NCBI GenBank assembly: GCA_050998755.1
Contig: JBPCPW010000001.1
Coordinates: 1-64,000 of the forward strand
Origin: JAXDLW01 sp050998755
GTDB taxonomy: Bacteria > Chloroflexota > Dormibacteria > DASZGP01
Length of the DNA: 64,000 bases
Direction of reading: 5' to 3'
Part shown: piece after piece, positions 33,295 to 41,729 of the stretch
Layout of the letters: each line of letters begins with the position of its first letter
How positions within the stretch are numbered: position 1 is the stretch's first letter
Notes under the pieces: generated by a model
The model's input: the letters and a program-made list of their open reading frames with translations, nothing else
What the model was told of the DNA's origin: nothing
Database searches by the model: none
Position numbers and translations under genes: made by a program

Positions 33295-35181
33295 ATGCAC
33301 GGGATGTCCGGACCCGAGGTGCAGCTGCGCCCGGGCGAGGAGCCACTGCGCGCCGCCAACATCCGCCGGGTGGTCGGCCTCTTCAAGCCGCACCAGGCGC
33401 AGGTGGGGGTCACGACGGTGCTGGTGCTGGTCACCGCGGTGCTGGGTGTCGTCAACCCGCTGATGCAGGGACGCATCTTCGACGACGTGTTCAGCAATCG
33501 CCACGTGGTCGGCGCCTTTGGCCTGCGCGACCTCGGTCTACTCACCCTGTACGTGGCGATCATGGTCATCACCCCCATCCTCAGCAGCGGCCTGGGCATC
33601 ATCCAGACCTTCGTCACCACGGTCATCGGCCAGGAGGTCATCCAAGAGTTGCGCAACCGCCTCTACGCCCACCTTCAGGCGATGCCGCTGAAGTTCTTCA
33701 CCGACACCCGCACCGGGGAGATCCAGTCTCGCCTGTCTTCGGACGTCGCCGGCGTGCAGACCGTGGTCACCGACACCTTCACCAGCATCGTCAGCAACAT
33801 CGCGATCCTGTTGACCACGGTGGTCGCGATGTACATCCTGTCGCCGGCCCTGACCTTCCTCTCCCTGATCCTGGTCCCGGTCTTCATCCTGCTCACCACT
33901 CGCGTCGGCAGCGTCCGCCGCTCCATCGCCGGGCAGACCCAGCGGACGATCGCCGACCTCTCGGCGCTGGTGGAGGAGACGCTGTCGGTGAGCGGCGTGC
34001 TGCTGACCAAGACCTTTGGCCGCCAGGCCGCCTCGCTGGCGCGGTTCCAGCGTGAGAACGGCCGCCTTGCCAAGTTGTTCATCCGCCAGCAGATGGTGGG
34101 TCGCAGCTTCATGGCGCTGATCGGGACCTTTTTCTCTATCTCCCCCGCGCTGATCTACCTGCTCGCCGGGTATCTGCTCTTCGGCAACCACGGTGGGCGC
34201 GTCAACGTACCCCTCATCGGCTCGATCAGCGTCGGCACACTGGTGGCGTTCACGACCCTGCAGAGCCGGCTGTTCTTCCCCATCGGGCAGATGCTGCAGG
34301 TGCAGATCGAGGTGGTGGGCGCCTTCGCGCTGTTCGACCGGGTCTTCGAGTACATGGACATGCCCCACGACATCGTCGAGAAGCCAGACGCCATCGCCAT
34401 CCCACCCCAGGAGGTGCTGGGCGACGTCGAGTTCCGCAATGTGTCGTTCAGCTACATCGCCAAGGACGGCCCCCCGGCGCTCACCGGGATCACCTTCCAC
34501 GCGCGCCCCGGCGAGCTGGTGGCGCTCGTCGGCCCCAGCGGCGCCGGTAAGACCACCACCACCTACCTCATCCCCCGCCTCTACGATGTCGACCGGGGCG
34601 CGGTTACAGTGGACGGCCACGACGTACGCGACTTCAAGCTGGACGCCCTTGGCGAGCTCATCGGCGTGGTGACGCAGGAGACCTACCTCTTCCATTCCAC
34701 GGTCCGCGAGAACCTGTTGTTTGCGCGCCCCGAGGCGACGGACGATGAGCTGTGGACAGCGCTGGAGGCGGCCGCCATCGCCGACCGGGTGCACGAGCTG
34801 GTTGACGGGTTGAGCACGGTGGTGGGCGAGCGGGGGTACCGCCTGTCGGGTGGCGAGAAGCAGCGCATCGCGATCGCCCGGGTGTTCCTCAAGAACCCCC
34901 GCATCCTGATCCTGGATGAGGCCACCTCAGCGCTCGACACGCACTCGGAGCGGCTTATCCAGGCGGCCTTCGCCAAGCTGATGCAGGGGCGGACAACGGT
35001 TGCCATTGCCCACCGCCTGTCGACAATCCTCAAGGCCGACCAGATCCTGGTCATGGACCATGGCCAGGTGGTGGAGCGCGGCACCCATGCCGAACTGGTC
35101 AACCGCGGCGGACTCTACAGCCAGCTCTACCTGGAGCAATTCGCCGCCGACGAGGTCCTGGAACCGGTGGGCCTCAGCTAG
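33295..35181 (+). CDS. ABC exporter half-transporter (fused permease-ATPase)
   Basis: 628 aa from ATG 33295; GTG 33292 and GTG 33280 are in frame, but AAGGAG at 33275-33280 sits best for 33292 or 33295. The N-terminal 330 residues hold six membrane helices with ABC-exporter coupling helices (MPLKFFTDTRTGEIQSRLSS). The ATPase part has Walker A VGPSGAGKTTTTYLIPRLYD, the Q-loop GVVTQETYLF, signature RLSGGEKQRIAIARVFL, Walker B ILILDEATSALDT and H-loop VAIAHRLSTI. It is MsbA/LmrA-like and probably a homodimer. The substrate is unknown. Confidence 0.93.
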   Translation: MHGMSGPEVQLRPGEEPLRAANIRRVVGLFKPHQAQVGVTTVLVLVTAVLGVVNPLMQGRIFDDVFSNRHVVGAFGLRDLGLLTLYVAIMVITPILSSGLGIIQTFVTTVIGQEVIQELRNRLYAHLQAMPLKFFTDTRTGEIQSRLSSDVAGVQTVVTDTFTSIVSNIAILLTTVVAMYILSPALTFLSLILVPVFILLTTRVGSVRRSIAGQTQRTIADLSALVEETLSVSGVLLTKTFGRQAASLARFQRENGRLAKLFIRQQMVGRSFMALIGTFFSISPALIYLLAGYLLFGNHGGRVNVPLIGSISVGTLVAFTTLQSRLFFPIGQMLQVQIEVVGAFALFDRVFEYMDMPHDIVEKPDAIAIPPQEVLGDVEFRNVSFSYIAKDGPPALTGITFHARPGELVALVGPSGAGKTTTTYLIPRLYDVDRGAVTVDGHDVRDFKLDALGELIGVVTQETYLFHSTVRENLLFARPEATDDELWTALEAAAIADRVHELVDGLSTVVGERGYRLSGGEKQRIAIARVFLKNPRILILDEATSALDTHSERLIQAAFAKLMQGRTTVAIAHRLSTILKADQILVMDHGQVVERGTHAELVNRGGLYSQLYLEQFAADEVLEPVGLS

Positions 35182-35376
35182 GCCGGGAACCACCGATTCC
35201 GAGCTTGCATCTCGGGCGCTGGACGCCCGATACGGGCGTCGCCGGCTTCGCCCGCTGCGCGGGGTTCCGCGCCTCCCTCACGCACCTCCGGTGCGCTCCG
35301 TCCGGTGCTCGCCCGGCTTCTTCAACTCGAACGTCCATCATCCGAAGCTGCCGCGCCCGGATCGGTGGATCCCGGC
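35182..35376. repeat. MITE-like element: 195 bp with terminal inverted repeats and internal hairpins
   Basis: The left end GCCGGGAACCACCGATT (from 35182) and the reverse complement of the right end, GCCGGGATCCACCGATC (ending 35376), match at 15 of 17 bases. Inside are perfect hairpins: GACGCCCG-ATA-CGGGCGTC (35222-35240), GCGCGG-GGTT-CCGCGC (35257-35272) and CGCACC-TCC-GGTGCG (35281-35295). It begins one base after the exporter stop codon. Part of its core resembles 5605-5630. No coding capacity. Copies of the end sequence alone occur at 39774 and 49444. Confidence 0.6.
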
Positions 35377-35413
35377 TGGGTCCCGGCTGGCCCGTCGTGG
35401 CGGCAACTACAAT

Positions 35414-36208
35414 TTGGACGCTTTGGAATTCGTCCGGTACGAGCCAGATGGCGCGGTCGCCGTTCTGACGATTGCGCACCCCCCGGCCAACGCCCTCTCC
35501 AACCAGGTCCTGGCGGAGATCGGCCAGGCGCTGGACGAAGCCGCGGCCGACCAGTCGGTCCGCTGCCTCATCTTCACCGGCGAGGGCGACAGGTTCTTCA
35601 TCGCCGGGGCCGACATCAAAGAGTTTCTGCAGACGCCGGACGGCCAGGTGAGCGATCGGACTGCCCGCGGCCAGGAGATCACGCTCAGGCTCGAGAGGCT
35701 GCCGAAAGTCGTGATCATGGCGGTCAACGGCTACTGTTTCGGCGGCGGCTGCGAGCTGGCGATGGCGGGGGACATCCGGATCGCGGCGGAGAACGCCCAG
35801 TTCGGGCAACCCGAGATAAAGCTCGGGATCATCCCCGGTTTTGGTGGCACTCAACGTTTCCCACGGTTGATCGGCCGTAGCAACGCGATGGAGCTGCTGT
35901 TCAGCGGCGATAGCATCGATGCTGCCACCGCCCTGGCCTTCGGGCTGGTTTCGCGGGTGGTCCCTGCTGCCGAACTCATGGACGAGGCCCGGCGCACCGC
36001 CGGGAAGCTGTCCACCGCGGCGCCGCTGGCGGTGGCGGCGATCAAGCGCGCGGTGTCGCGGGGCATGGACCGGCCGATCGACGAGGCATTGGAGATCGAG
36101 CGGGAGGAGTTCATCGCGGTGCGCCAGACGGCCGACGCCAACGAGGGCATCACCGCTTTCATCGAGAAGAGGAAGCCGACCTTCACCGGGCAGGCCGGTC
36201 AGCCGTGA
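35414..36208 (+). CDS. Enoyl-CoA hydratase/isomerase family protein
   Basis: 264 aa from TTG 35414 (or 261 aa from TTG 35423). Crotonase fold: oxyanion-hole segment FIAGADIKEFLQTP and NGYCFGGGCELAMAGDIRIA, with catalytic Glu in GGGCELA and PEIKLGIIPGFGGTQRFPRL. Both hydratase glutamates are present, supporting water addition to trans-2-enoyl-CoA in beta-oxidation. It overlaps the next gene by 4 bp (GTGA), tying it to the electron-transfer protein that would drain acyl-CoA dehydrogenase electrons. Confidence 0.92.
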   Translation: MDALEFVRYEPDGAVAVLTIAHPPANALSNQVLAEIGQALDEAAADQSVRCLIFTGEGDRFFIAGADIKEFLQTPDGQVSDRTARGQEITLRLERLPKVVIMAVNGYCFGGGCELAMAGDIRIAAENAQFGQPEIKLGIIPGFGGTQRFPRLIGRSNAMELLFSGDSIDAATALAFGLVSRVVPAAELMDEARRTAGKLSTAAPLAVAAIKRAVSRGMDRPIDEALEIEREEFIAVRQTADANEGITAFIEKRKPTFTGQAGQP

Positions 36209-38517
36209 CCCAGGTGTTGACAGCGGCCGCCCGGCCCGACGTGGCTCAGTTCCTCTTCAGCAGCACGGCCATGTTGCTGGTGCTGGCGGTGATCCTGTTC
36301 TTCCTCTACCGGATCTACCTCTTCATCACCGTGCTGCGCGTCGGCACGCCGGACAACCGGTTCGACCTGATCCCGCAGCGGGTGATGGAGGTGGTCAAGG
36401 GCGTCGGCGGCCACGACCGCATGGTGCGCCGCAAGTACTCCGGGATCCTCCACCTGGCGATCTTCTACGGGTTCGTGCTGCTGGGCACCTCGATCATCCA
36501 GGTGTTTTCCGAGGCCCTGCTGCCAACCTTCAAGCCCGACCCGCCGCTGGTCAACTCGGTCATCGCGCTGGTCCAGGACAGCTTCGCCGTACTGGTCCTG
36601 GGGGGGGTGGCAATGGCCCTCTACAACCGCTTCTTCATCCACCCCCTGCGCTACGTCGGTAGCCACGAGGATGACGGCATCAGAATCCTCTTCGGGATCG
36701 CGCTGGTGATCATCACCCAGCTCCTGTCGACGGCCAGCCGGCTCAACCTCAACAGCAACCCGGCCTACGGTCTCGACCCCTCCACCAGCTGGCGACCAGT
36801 CTCGCAGGCGGTGTCTTCGCTGCTGGCGATGGTTGGCGTGAGTGCCGCCAACGCCGATTTCTGGCACCACGCCTTTTTGCTTTCCAACGTGGTGGTCGTT
36901 CTGGCGTTCCTTGCCTACCTGCCCATCAGCAAGCACCAGCACATATATCTGTCGGTTGAAAACATCTTCTTCCGCAATCTCAAACCAATCGGCGCGCTGC
37001 CCCTGCTGGACATCGAGAACACCACGCACTACGGCAACAGCAAGATCGAGCAGTTCAGCTGGAAGAACCTCCTCGACCTCTACACCTGCACCGAGTGCGG
37101 TCGCTGCCAGGACCAGTGTCCCGCCTACCTCACCGACAAGCCGTTGAGTCCAAAGATGCTGATCATGGACATGCGCGACCACCTCCACGAGCGCACTCCC
37201 CAACTGATCAAGCTGGCCGGCCTGCCGGAGGCCGACCGCGATGAAGCGGCGGCGAAGATCGAGGCGGAGTCGGGCGTCGAGCACAAGCCGCTGATCGGGG
37301 GGACGATCCTTGAAGAGACCCTCTGGTCGTGCACCATGTGCGGCGCCTGCATGAACGAGTGCCCGGTTCTCATCGAGCATGTTCCAAAGATCGCCGAGAT
37401 GCGCCGTTCGTTGGTGCTCGAGGAGTCGAGGCTACCCAAGCAGGCGGAATCGGCGCTGCGCAGCATCGAGAACTCCGGCAACCCCTACGCCATCGGCAAC
37501 CAGACTCGCGGCGACTGGGCCCAGGGCCTGGGGGTCAAAACCTATGCCGAGCACCCCGACGCCGAGTACCTGTATTTCGTTGGCTGCGCCGCCAGCTTCG
37601 ACGAGGCCAACCAGAAGGTCGCCGCCTCCATCGTCAAGATCCTGCAGGCGGCCAAGATCGACTTCGCCATCCTCGGCAAGGAGGAGACCTGCAACGGCGA
37701 CCCGGCGCGGCGCATCGGCAACGAATACCTGTTCCAGACCCAGGCCGAGGCCAACATCAAGACCTTCCAGAAGTACGAGGTCAAGAAGGTCCTGACCGGC
37801 TGCCCGCACTGCTTCAACACCATCAAGAATGAATATCCGCAACTCGGGTTCGATGCCGAGGTCATCCACCACACGGAGTTCATCAACACCCTGATCGCCG
37901 ACGGCCGCCTGCAGATGTGGCCCCAGACGGACGCGGCGCTGCAGGGTAAGACCGTCACCTACCACGACCCCTGCTACCTGGGGAGGTGGAACGGGGTCTA
38001 CGACCCCGCGCGCCACATCCTGGAGAAGATCAACGGCCTGGACCACATCGAGATGCACCGTCACGGCCGCCAGGCCTTCTGCTGCGGCGCCGGCGGCGGC
38101 CGCATGTGGATGGAGGAGACGCTGGGCAAGCGCATCAACCGCGAGCGCATCCAGCACGCGCACGAGGTGGATGCCGACGTGGTCGCGACGGCCTGCCCGT
38201 TCTGCCTGACGATGATGCTCGAGGGAGCGTCAAGCCAGAACCTGGCGATCGACGTGGCAGATGTGGCGCAGCTGGTCGCCGCCAACATTGCCAGCGATGA
38301 GCACAAGGTGCCGCTGCAGTTCCCCCGCCACGACGATGTCGCCCCCCGGCTTGAGAGCTGGCCGGTGCCGCGCACCGAGCCCAACGCCACCGCGGTGCAT
38401 CCGCACGACATGGTCGAGCCGGACGCCCTGCTCCACGAGCTGAAGGTCGGACCCGAGAACATTGCCCCGATCCCCATGCCCAACGGTGGGCACGATCCCG
38501 AGCCGGAGGATTCCTAG
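36205..38517 (+). CDS. Probable ETF:menaquinone oxidoreductase (NarI-like cytochrome b fused to CCG iron-sulfur protein)
   Basis: 770 aa from GTG 36205. Residues 15-245 hold about six membrane helices with candidate heme His residues (His83, His146, His221/222, His244), like NarI. Two 4Fe-4S motifs follow: Cys295/298/301/305 (CTECGRCQDQC) and Cys376/379/382/386 (CTMCGACMNEC). Two CCG domains come next: Cys461, Cys496 and Cys533/536 (GCPHC), then Cys590 (HDPC) and Cys626/627 (FCCGAGGG). This DUF224-type architecture was shown in fatty-acid-degrading syntrophs to oxidise ETF and reduce menaquinone (EMO). Coupling to the hydratase gene supports that role here. Confidence 0.85.
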   Translation: MTQVLTAAARPDVAQFLFSSTAMLLVLAVILFFLYRIYLFITVLRVGTPDNRFDLIPQRVMEVVKGVGGHDRMVRRKYSGILHLAIFYGFVLLGTSIIQVFSEALLPTFKPDPPLVNSVIALVQDSFAVLVLGGVAMALYNRFFIHPLRYVGSHEDDGIRILFGIALVIITQLLSTASRLNLNSNPAYGLDPSTSWRPVSQAVSSLLAMVGVSAANADFWHHAFLLSNVVVVLAFLAYLPISKHQHIYLSVENIFFRNLKPIGALPLLDIENTTHYGNSKIEQFSWKNLLDLYTCTECGRCQDQCPAYLTDKPLSPKMLIMDMRDHLHERTPQLIKLAGLPEADRDEAAAKIEAESGVEHKPLIGGTILEETLWSCTMCGACMNECPVLIEHVPKIAEMRRSLVLEESRLPKQAESALRSIENSGNPYAIGNQTRGDWAQGLGVKTYAEHPDAEYLYFVGCAASFDEANQKVAASIVKILQAAKIDFAILGKEETCNGDPARRIGNEYLFQTQAEANIKTFQKYEVKKVLTGCPHCFNTIKNEYPQLGFDAEVIHHTEFINTLIADGRLQMWPQTDAALQGKTVTYHDPCYLGRWNGVYDPARHILEKINGLDHIEMHRHGRQAFCCGAGGGRMWMEETLGKRINRERIQHAHEVDADVVATACPFCLTMMLEGASSQNLAIDVADVAQLVAANIASDEHKVPLQFPRHDDVAPRLESWPVPRTEPNATAVHPHDMVEPDALLHELKVGPENIAPIPMPNGGHDPEPEDS

Positions 38518-39758
38518 AGGGGCAGGGTCAGGGTGAAGCTGCTCCCCGCACCCGGCCGGGAGGCGACCGAGATGTCGCCACCATGCATGCGGGCCAGCTG
38601 CCTGGAGAGGTAGAGACCGAGGCCGGTCCCGGGGATATGGCTGTTCTCCGGCGTGACCAGCCGGCCGAAGCGGGTGAACAGCCGGGCCAGGTCCTTCTCC
38701 GCGATGCCCAGGCCCCGGTCGGTCACCATCACCCGGGCGAGGTCACCGGCGCGCGTCACCGAGACCCGGACCGTGCCTCCCGCTGGCGAGTACTTGACGG
38801 CGTTGTCCAGCAGGTTGGCGATGATCGTGTCGAGCCGCGTGGGGTCGGCATGGACGATGAGCTCGGCCTCGGGAAGCACCATCTCCAGCTGATGGGTCGC
38901 GCTGAGCAACGCCATCGACTGCTCTACCACCCCCAGCGTCAGGGCGCCGAGGTCGACGTCCATCAAGGTCAGCTGCAAACGGTGGTCCTCGAGGCGTGCG
39001 GTCTCCAGCATCTCGTTGACCAGCAGGTTCATCTGCCGCATCTTGGCACTCAGGACGGGCAGCACCGCGCGCAGCTGACGACCCTTGAGGGCGCCCTCCT
39101 CCATCATCGAGATGTAGCCCTGGACCACCGCCAGCGGGCCGCGCAACTCGTGCGAGGCGAGGTTCAGGAACTCGGTCTTGACCTCCTCGAAGCCGGCGAA
39201 CCGATCTGACGACCTGCGCGCTGCTCGCCCCATCTCCACGCGCCGGATGAAGACGCTGGCCAGGGCGCCGAGGTCATCCATCTGGGCCCGCTCATCGGCC
39301 GAGAAGGGCTCGGTTCCGCGGCGCCAGAAGCTCATGACGCCCAGTCCGACCCGGCCATCCGCCAGGGCCGTCCCGGTGCGTAGTGGCACCAGGCACGCTG
39401 TGTCGACGTCCCTCGCGGCGAACACCGGCGGCAGCCCGGAGCTCAGTGCGCGGGCGTCGTTGGTCTCGATGACCTGGCCCTCGCGCATCGCCCTCCAGTT
39501 CAGGGTTCCCAGCACCGGCCAATCACTGCCTCGAAGCTGGGAGGCCATCGCGCCCGCGCCGGCAACCACCTTGAAGATGTCCTGCCGGTCGGGAGGCACG
39601 ACGGTGATAACGCAGTCGGCGGAGGGGATCAATTCCCTGGCCGCATCGACCAGCATCCCGCTGACGGCCTCGAGTTCCGTGGTGCCCTCCACGTCCTCGG
39701 ACATGGTGGTGATCAACCTGCGAACCGCGGCTGCGTAGGCGTCGTCTCGCGCGCTCAC
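38514..39758 (-). CDS. Soluble GAF-domain sensor histidine kinase
   Basis: 414 aa from GTG 39758. A GAF domain spans about 25-175 (ELIPSADCVITVVPPDRQDI; CLVPLRTGTALADGRVGLGV). The HisKA H-box is FLNLASHELRGPLAVVQGYI with the His at 203; the usual Arg-Thr/Ser-Pro is Arg-Gly-Pro here. The ATPase shows NLLDNAVKYSPAGG, VTDRGLGIAEKDL and IPGTGLGLYLSRQLARMHGG. No membrane segment, so it probably senses a cytoplasmic signal. Its 3' end overlaps the convergent oxidoreductase gene by 4 bp. No partner regulator is adjacent. Confidence 0.9.
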   Translation of the reverse strand: MSARDDAYAAAVRRLITTMSEDVEGTTELEAVSGMLVDAARELIPSADCVITVVPPDRQDIFKVVAGAGAMASQLRGSDWPVLGTLNWRAMREGQVIETNDARALSSGLPPVFAARDVDTACLVPLRTGTALADGRVGLGVMSFWRRGTEPFSADERAQMDDLGALASVFIRRVEMGRAARRSSDRFAGFEEVKTEFLNLASHELRGPLAVVQGYISMMEEGALKGRQLRAVLPVLSAKMRQMNLLVNEMLETARLEDHRLQLTLMDVDLGALTLGVVEQSMALLSATHQLEMVLPEAELIVHADPTRLDTIIANLLDNAVKYSPAGGTVRVSVTRAGDLARVMVTDRGLGIAEKDLARLFTRFGRLVTPENSHIPGTGLGLYLSRQLARMHGGDISVASRPGAGSSFTLTLPL

Positions 39759-39773
39759 GCGCTGACTCTAAAA

Positions 39774-39792
39774 CGGAATCCACCGATCCGGG
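39774..39792. repeat. Solo copy of the 35182 element end sequence
   Basis: CGGAATCCACCGATCCGGG matches the right-end inverted repeat of the element at 35182-35376 (CCGGGATCCACCGATCCGGG on the complementary strand) at nearly every position. It lies in the spacer between the histidine kinase start and the NYN gene stop. There is no second end nearby, so it is either a remnant or an independent site. Confidence 0.45.
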
Positions 39793-39827
39793 GGAACTCC
39801 ACTTTCGCGCCTGCCCCCCGGCCCGGC

Positions 39828-41510
39828 TCAGCCGGGCGGCGGATCCCCCGGGGCCACTGCGGTATCCGCGGTGGGTGTGCTCTCCGGGGCTGCCTGCTCC
39901 TTCTTGGCGGAGCTGCGGGGTGTGGCCGCCTTGCGGCGGGTGGTACCGGCCGGCTTTCTCACCGGCGTCTTGCGGACGGGCTTGGCCGCTGGAGTCTTCT
40001 CCTCGGCCTCGGCCGCCTCGGGGGTCGGAGTGGCGGTTGCCTCGACTGTCGCTCCGCCGGTAACCCAGCGGAAGGGTTCGGCCGCGGTGCTGTCGAGGGG
40101 CTCCTCGACTGCCGCAACCGTCGCCGTCCTTGCTGGGGCCGGTGGCGCCGCGGCGGGCTTGGCGGGAGCAGCGACCTGCTCCGGCTCACCGTCGTCTTTA
40201 GCCTCGGTCGGCGGGGGGAGAGCCTCCTCGGTGACCGTGCTTTCAGCTGACGCCGACTGCCGGGCCTCGGTGCTCTCACCGGGGATCAGCCTGGATCCCC
40301 GTTCACGCCGCGGCGCGCGGGGGGGCCGGGCCTCCTTGGCTGCGGGCTTCTCCAGCCCGCTGGTTATCGCGGTCACGGTGGGGTGGTCGGCGACCAGCTC
40401 GCCGGTCTCGACCTCTCCTGCGCCGCGCGGGCGGGATGACCGCTTGAAGATGCCCATCGCTTCCAGCCGCTGCAGCCGGGCGGGGATCTCCTTGCGGGTG
40501 GCGCCCATGGCCCCGGCCTTGGAGCGCAGGGTCTCCTCGATCGTTTTGATCGTGGCATAACCCATGCGGCCGGGTGGCATGAGGTGGATCTCGCGGATGA
40601 TATTCCGCTCCACCTCGTCGGGCTCCGTGCCGGGTGTGACGGCGGGCATCTCATCGGCCTGGCGGCCGCGAGAGGTTCCGCCCCCGCGCGAAGACACTGC
40701 TCCGCGACGTGATGGGGCGGCTTCTGCCCGTGCCGGTCCGGCACCCTGCGAGCGTGAAGGCGTACGCACTTCGCTGGCACGCATGCGTCGTGGAGCCAGT
40801 GGGGTGGGCGGTGCTACCGGCGCCGGTGCGCTGGCGGCAGGCCGTCCCGGCTGTGGGGTGGCGCCCTGTGGCGGCTTGCGGCGGAAGAGTCCACCGAATA
40901 GCCCCCCTCTGCTCTTCTGCGGTGCCTCAGCGGCAGCCCCAGCCTGGGCTTCGAGGTCGGCGCGGGTCACCAGTGGCCGGGTCATAGGCCCGAGCTCGCC
41001 GGTGAGGTCGACATCCTGGCGGGTGATTGGATCACGCGCGTCGGCAGCGTTCATCAGGTCCAGCGAGGTGCTGGTTGACTGGACACCGCTGATGATGACC
41101 CGCCGCCCGAAACGGCGGCGCAGGGTGGCGACCATGCGAACGAAATCGGCGTCCCCGGTCATCAGGACAAAGGTGTCGATGTCCTCGTGGTCGATGGCCT
41201 CGAGGAACATGTCGATCACCATGTGCATGTCGGCAGAACTCTGCCGGCGACCTCCACTGATCTTGCTCGGGGCATGGATTGGCTCGATGCCCGCTGCGAA
41301 GAGCAGCTTGTCCTGGAACTCTTTGGGATGCCCTGTGAAGTCCGCGTAGGCCTTGGCCGAAACCACCCGGCCGAACTTGCTGGCCTTGCCCATCAGCTTT
41401 TGCGGATGAATCTCGGCGTTACGGCTGGTGGAGCTGAAATGCTGGCGGATGCCTATGCGGATGTTGTCAAAGTCGATGAATAAAGCGACTTTTCCTGTGT
41501 TCTCTGGCAA
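39828..41510 (-). CDS. NYN-domain (PIN-like, LabA/DUF88) protein with disordered tail and winged-helix-like segment
   Basis: 560 aa from TTG 41510, with AGGAG 11 bases upstream. Residues 7-165 are a NYN nuclease fold: VALFIDFDNIRIGIRQHF, SSADMHMVIDMFLEAIDHED, TFVLMTGDADFVRMVATLRR, with the acidic cluster (Asp13, Asp15, and the DMxxxxD and GDADF acids) intact. A Pro/Ala/Arg-rich linker comes next. A helical segment (VERNIIREIHLMPPGRMGYA through LQRLEAMGIFKR) looks like a winged helix of the OST-HTH/LOTUS kind. A 200-residue Ala/Pro/Thr/Glu tail ends the protein. RNA cleavage or binding is inferred from the family. Confidence 0.85.
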   Translation of the reverse strand: MPENTGKVALFIDFDNIRIGIRQHFSSTSRNAEIHPQKLMGKASKFGRVVSAKAYADFTGHPKEFQDKLLFAAGIEPIHAPSKISGGRRQSSADMHMVIDMFLEAIDHEDIDTFVLMTGDADFVRMVATLRRRFGRRVIISGVQSTSTSLDLMNAADARDPITRQDVDLTGELGPMTRPLVTRADLEAQAGAAAEAPQKSRGGLFGGLFRRKPPQGATPQPGRPAASAPAPVAPPTPLAPRRMRASEVRTPSRSQGAGPARAEAAPSRRGAVSSRGGGTSRGRQADEMPAVTPGTEPDEVERNIIREIHLMPPGRMGYATIKTIEETLRSKAGAMGATRKEIPARLQRLEAMGIFKRSSRPRGAGEVETGELVADHPTVTAITSGLEKPAAKEARPPRAPRRERGSRLIPGESTEARQSASAESTVTEEALPPPTEAKDDGEPEQVAAPAKPAAAPPAPARTATVAAVEEPLDSTAAEPFRWVTGGATVEATATPTPEAAEAEEKTPAAKPVRKTPVRKPAGTTRRKAATPRSSAKKEQAAPESTPTADTAVAPGDPPPG

Positions 41511-41729
41511 AAAGGTTTGTCTCCTGTCGTTTTTTGAAAGACCCCGTGAGGTCCGCGGCCGAAGGGCCGCGTCGAATTGGGGTACGCAGGGCGGACCCCC
41601 ACGTAAGGCGGTCCACCGATGGTGGCCGCCCGACAGGCGCGAGTATGGAGTTGGAAAGGTACTGGGCCGAGTATAGGATGCGGCGGGATCCCGGCTACAG
41701 AGGTGGCGGCATCGGCGAAGATTGCAGCC
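41511..41729. promoter_or_regulatory. Divergent intergenic region with two strong hairpins
   Basis: This 219-bp spacer separates the divergent NYN and acyl-CoA synthetase genes. It contains CGCGGCC-GAAG-GGCCGCG (41554-41571, 7 bp perfect) and GGCGG-t-CCACC-GAT-GGTGG-CCGCC (41607-41630, 10 bp with one bulge). A TATAGG box near 41673 preceded by TTGGAA could be a promoter for the synthetase, with a short 15-base spacer. The hairpins would lie upstream of that promoter, so protein binding or supercoil-driven cruciforms are options. Confidence 0.4.
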
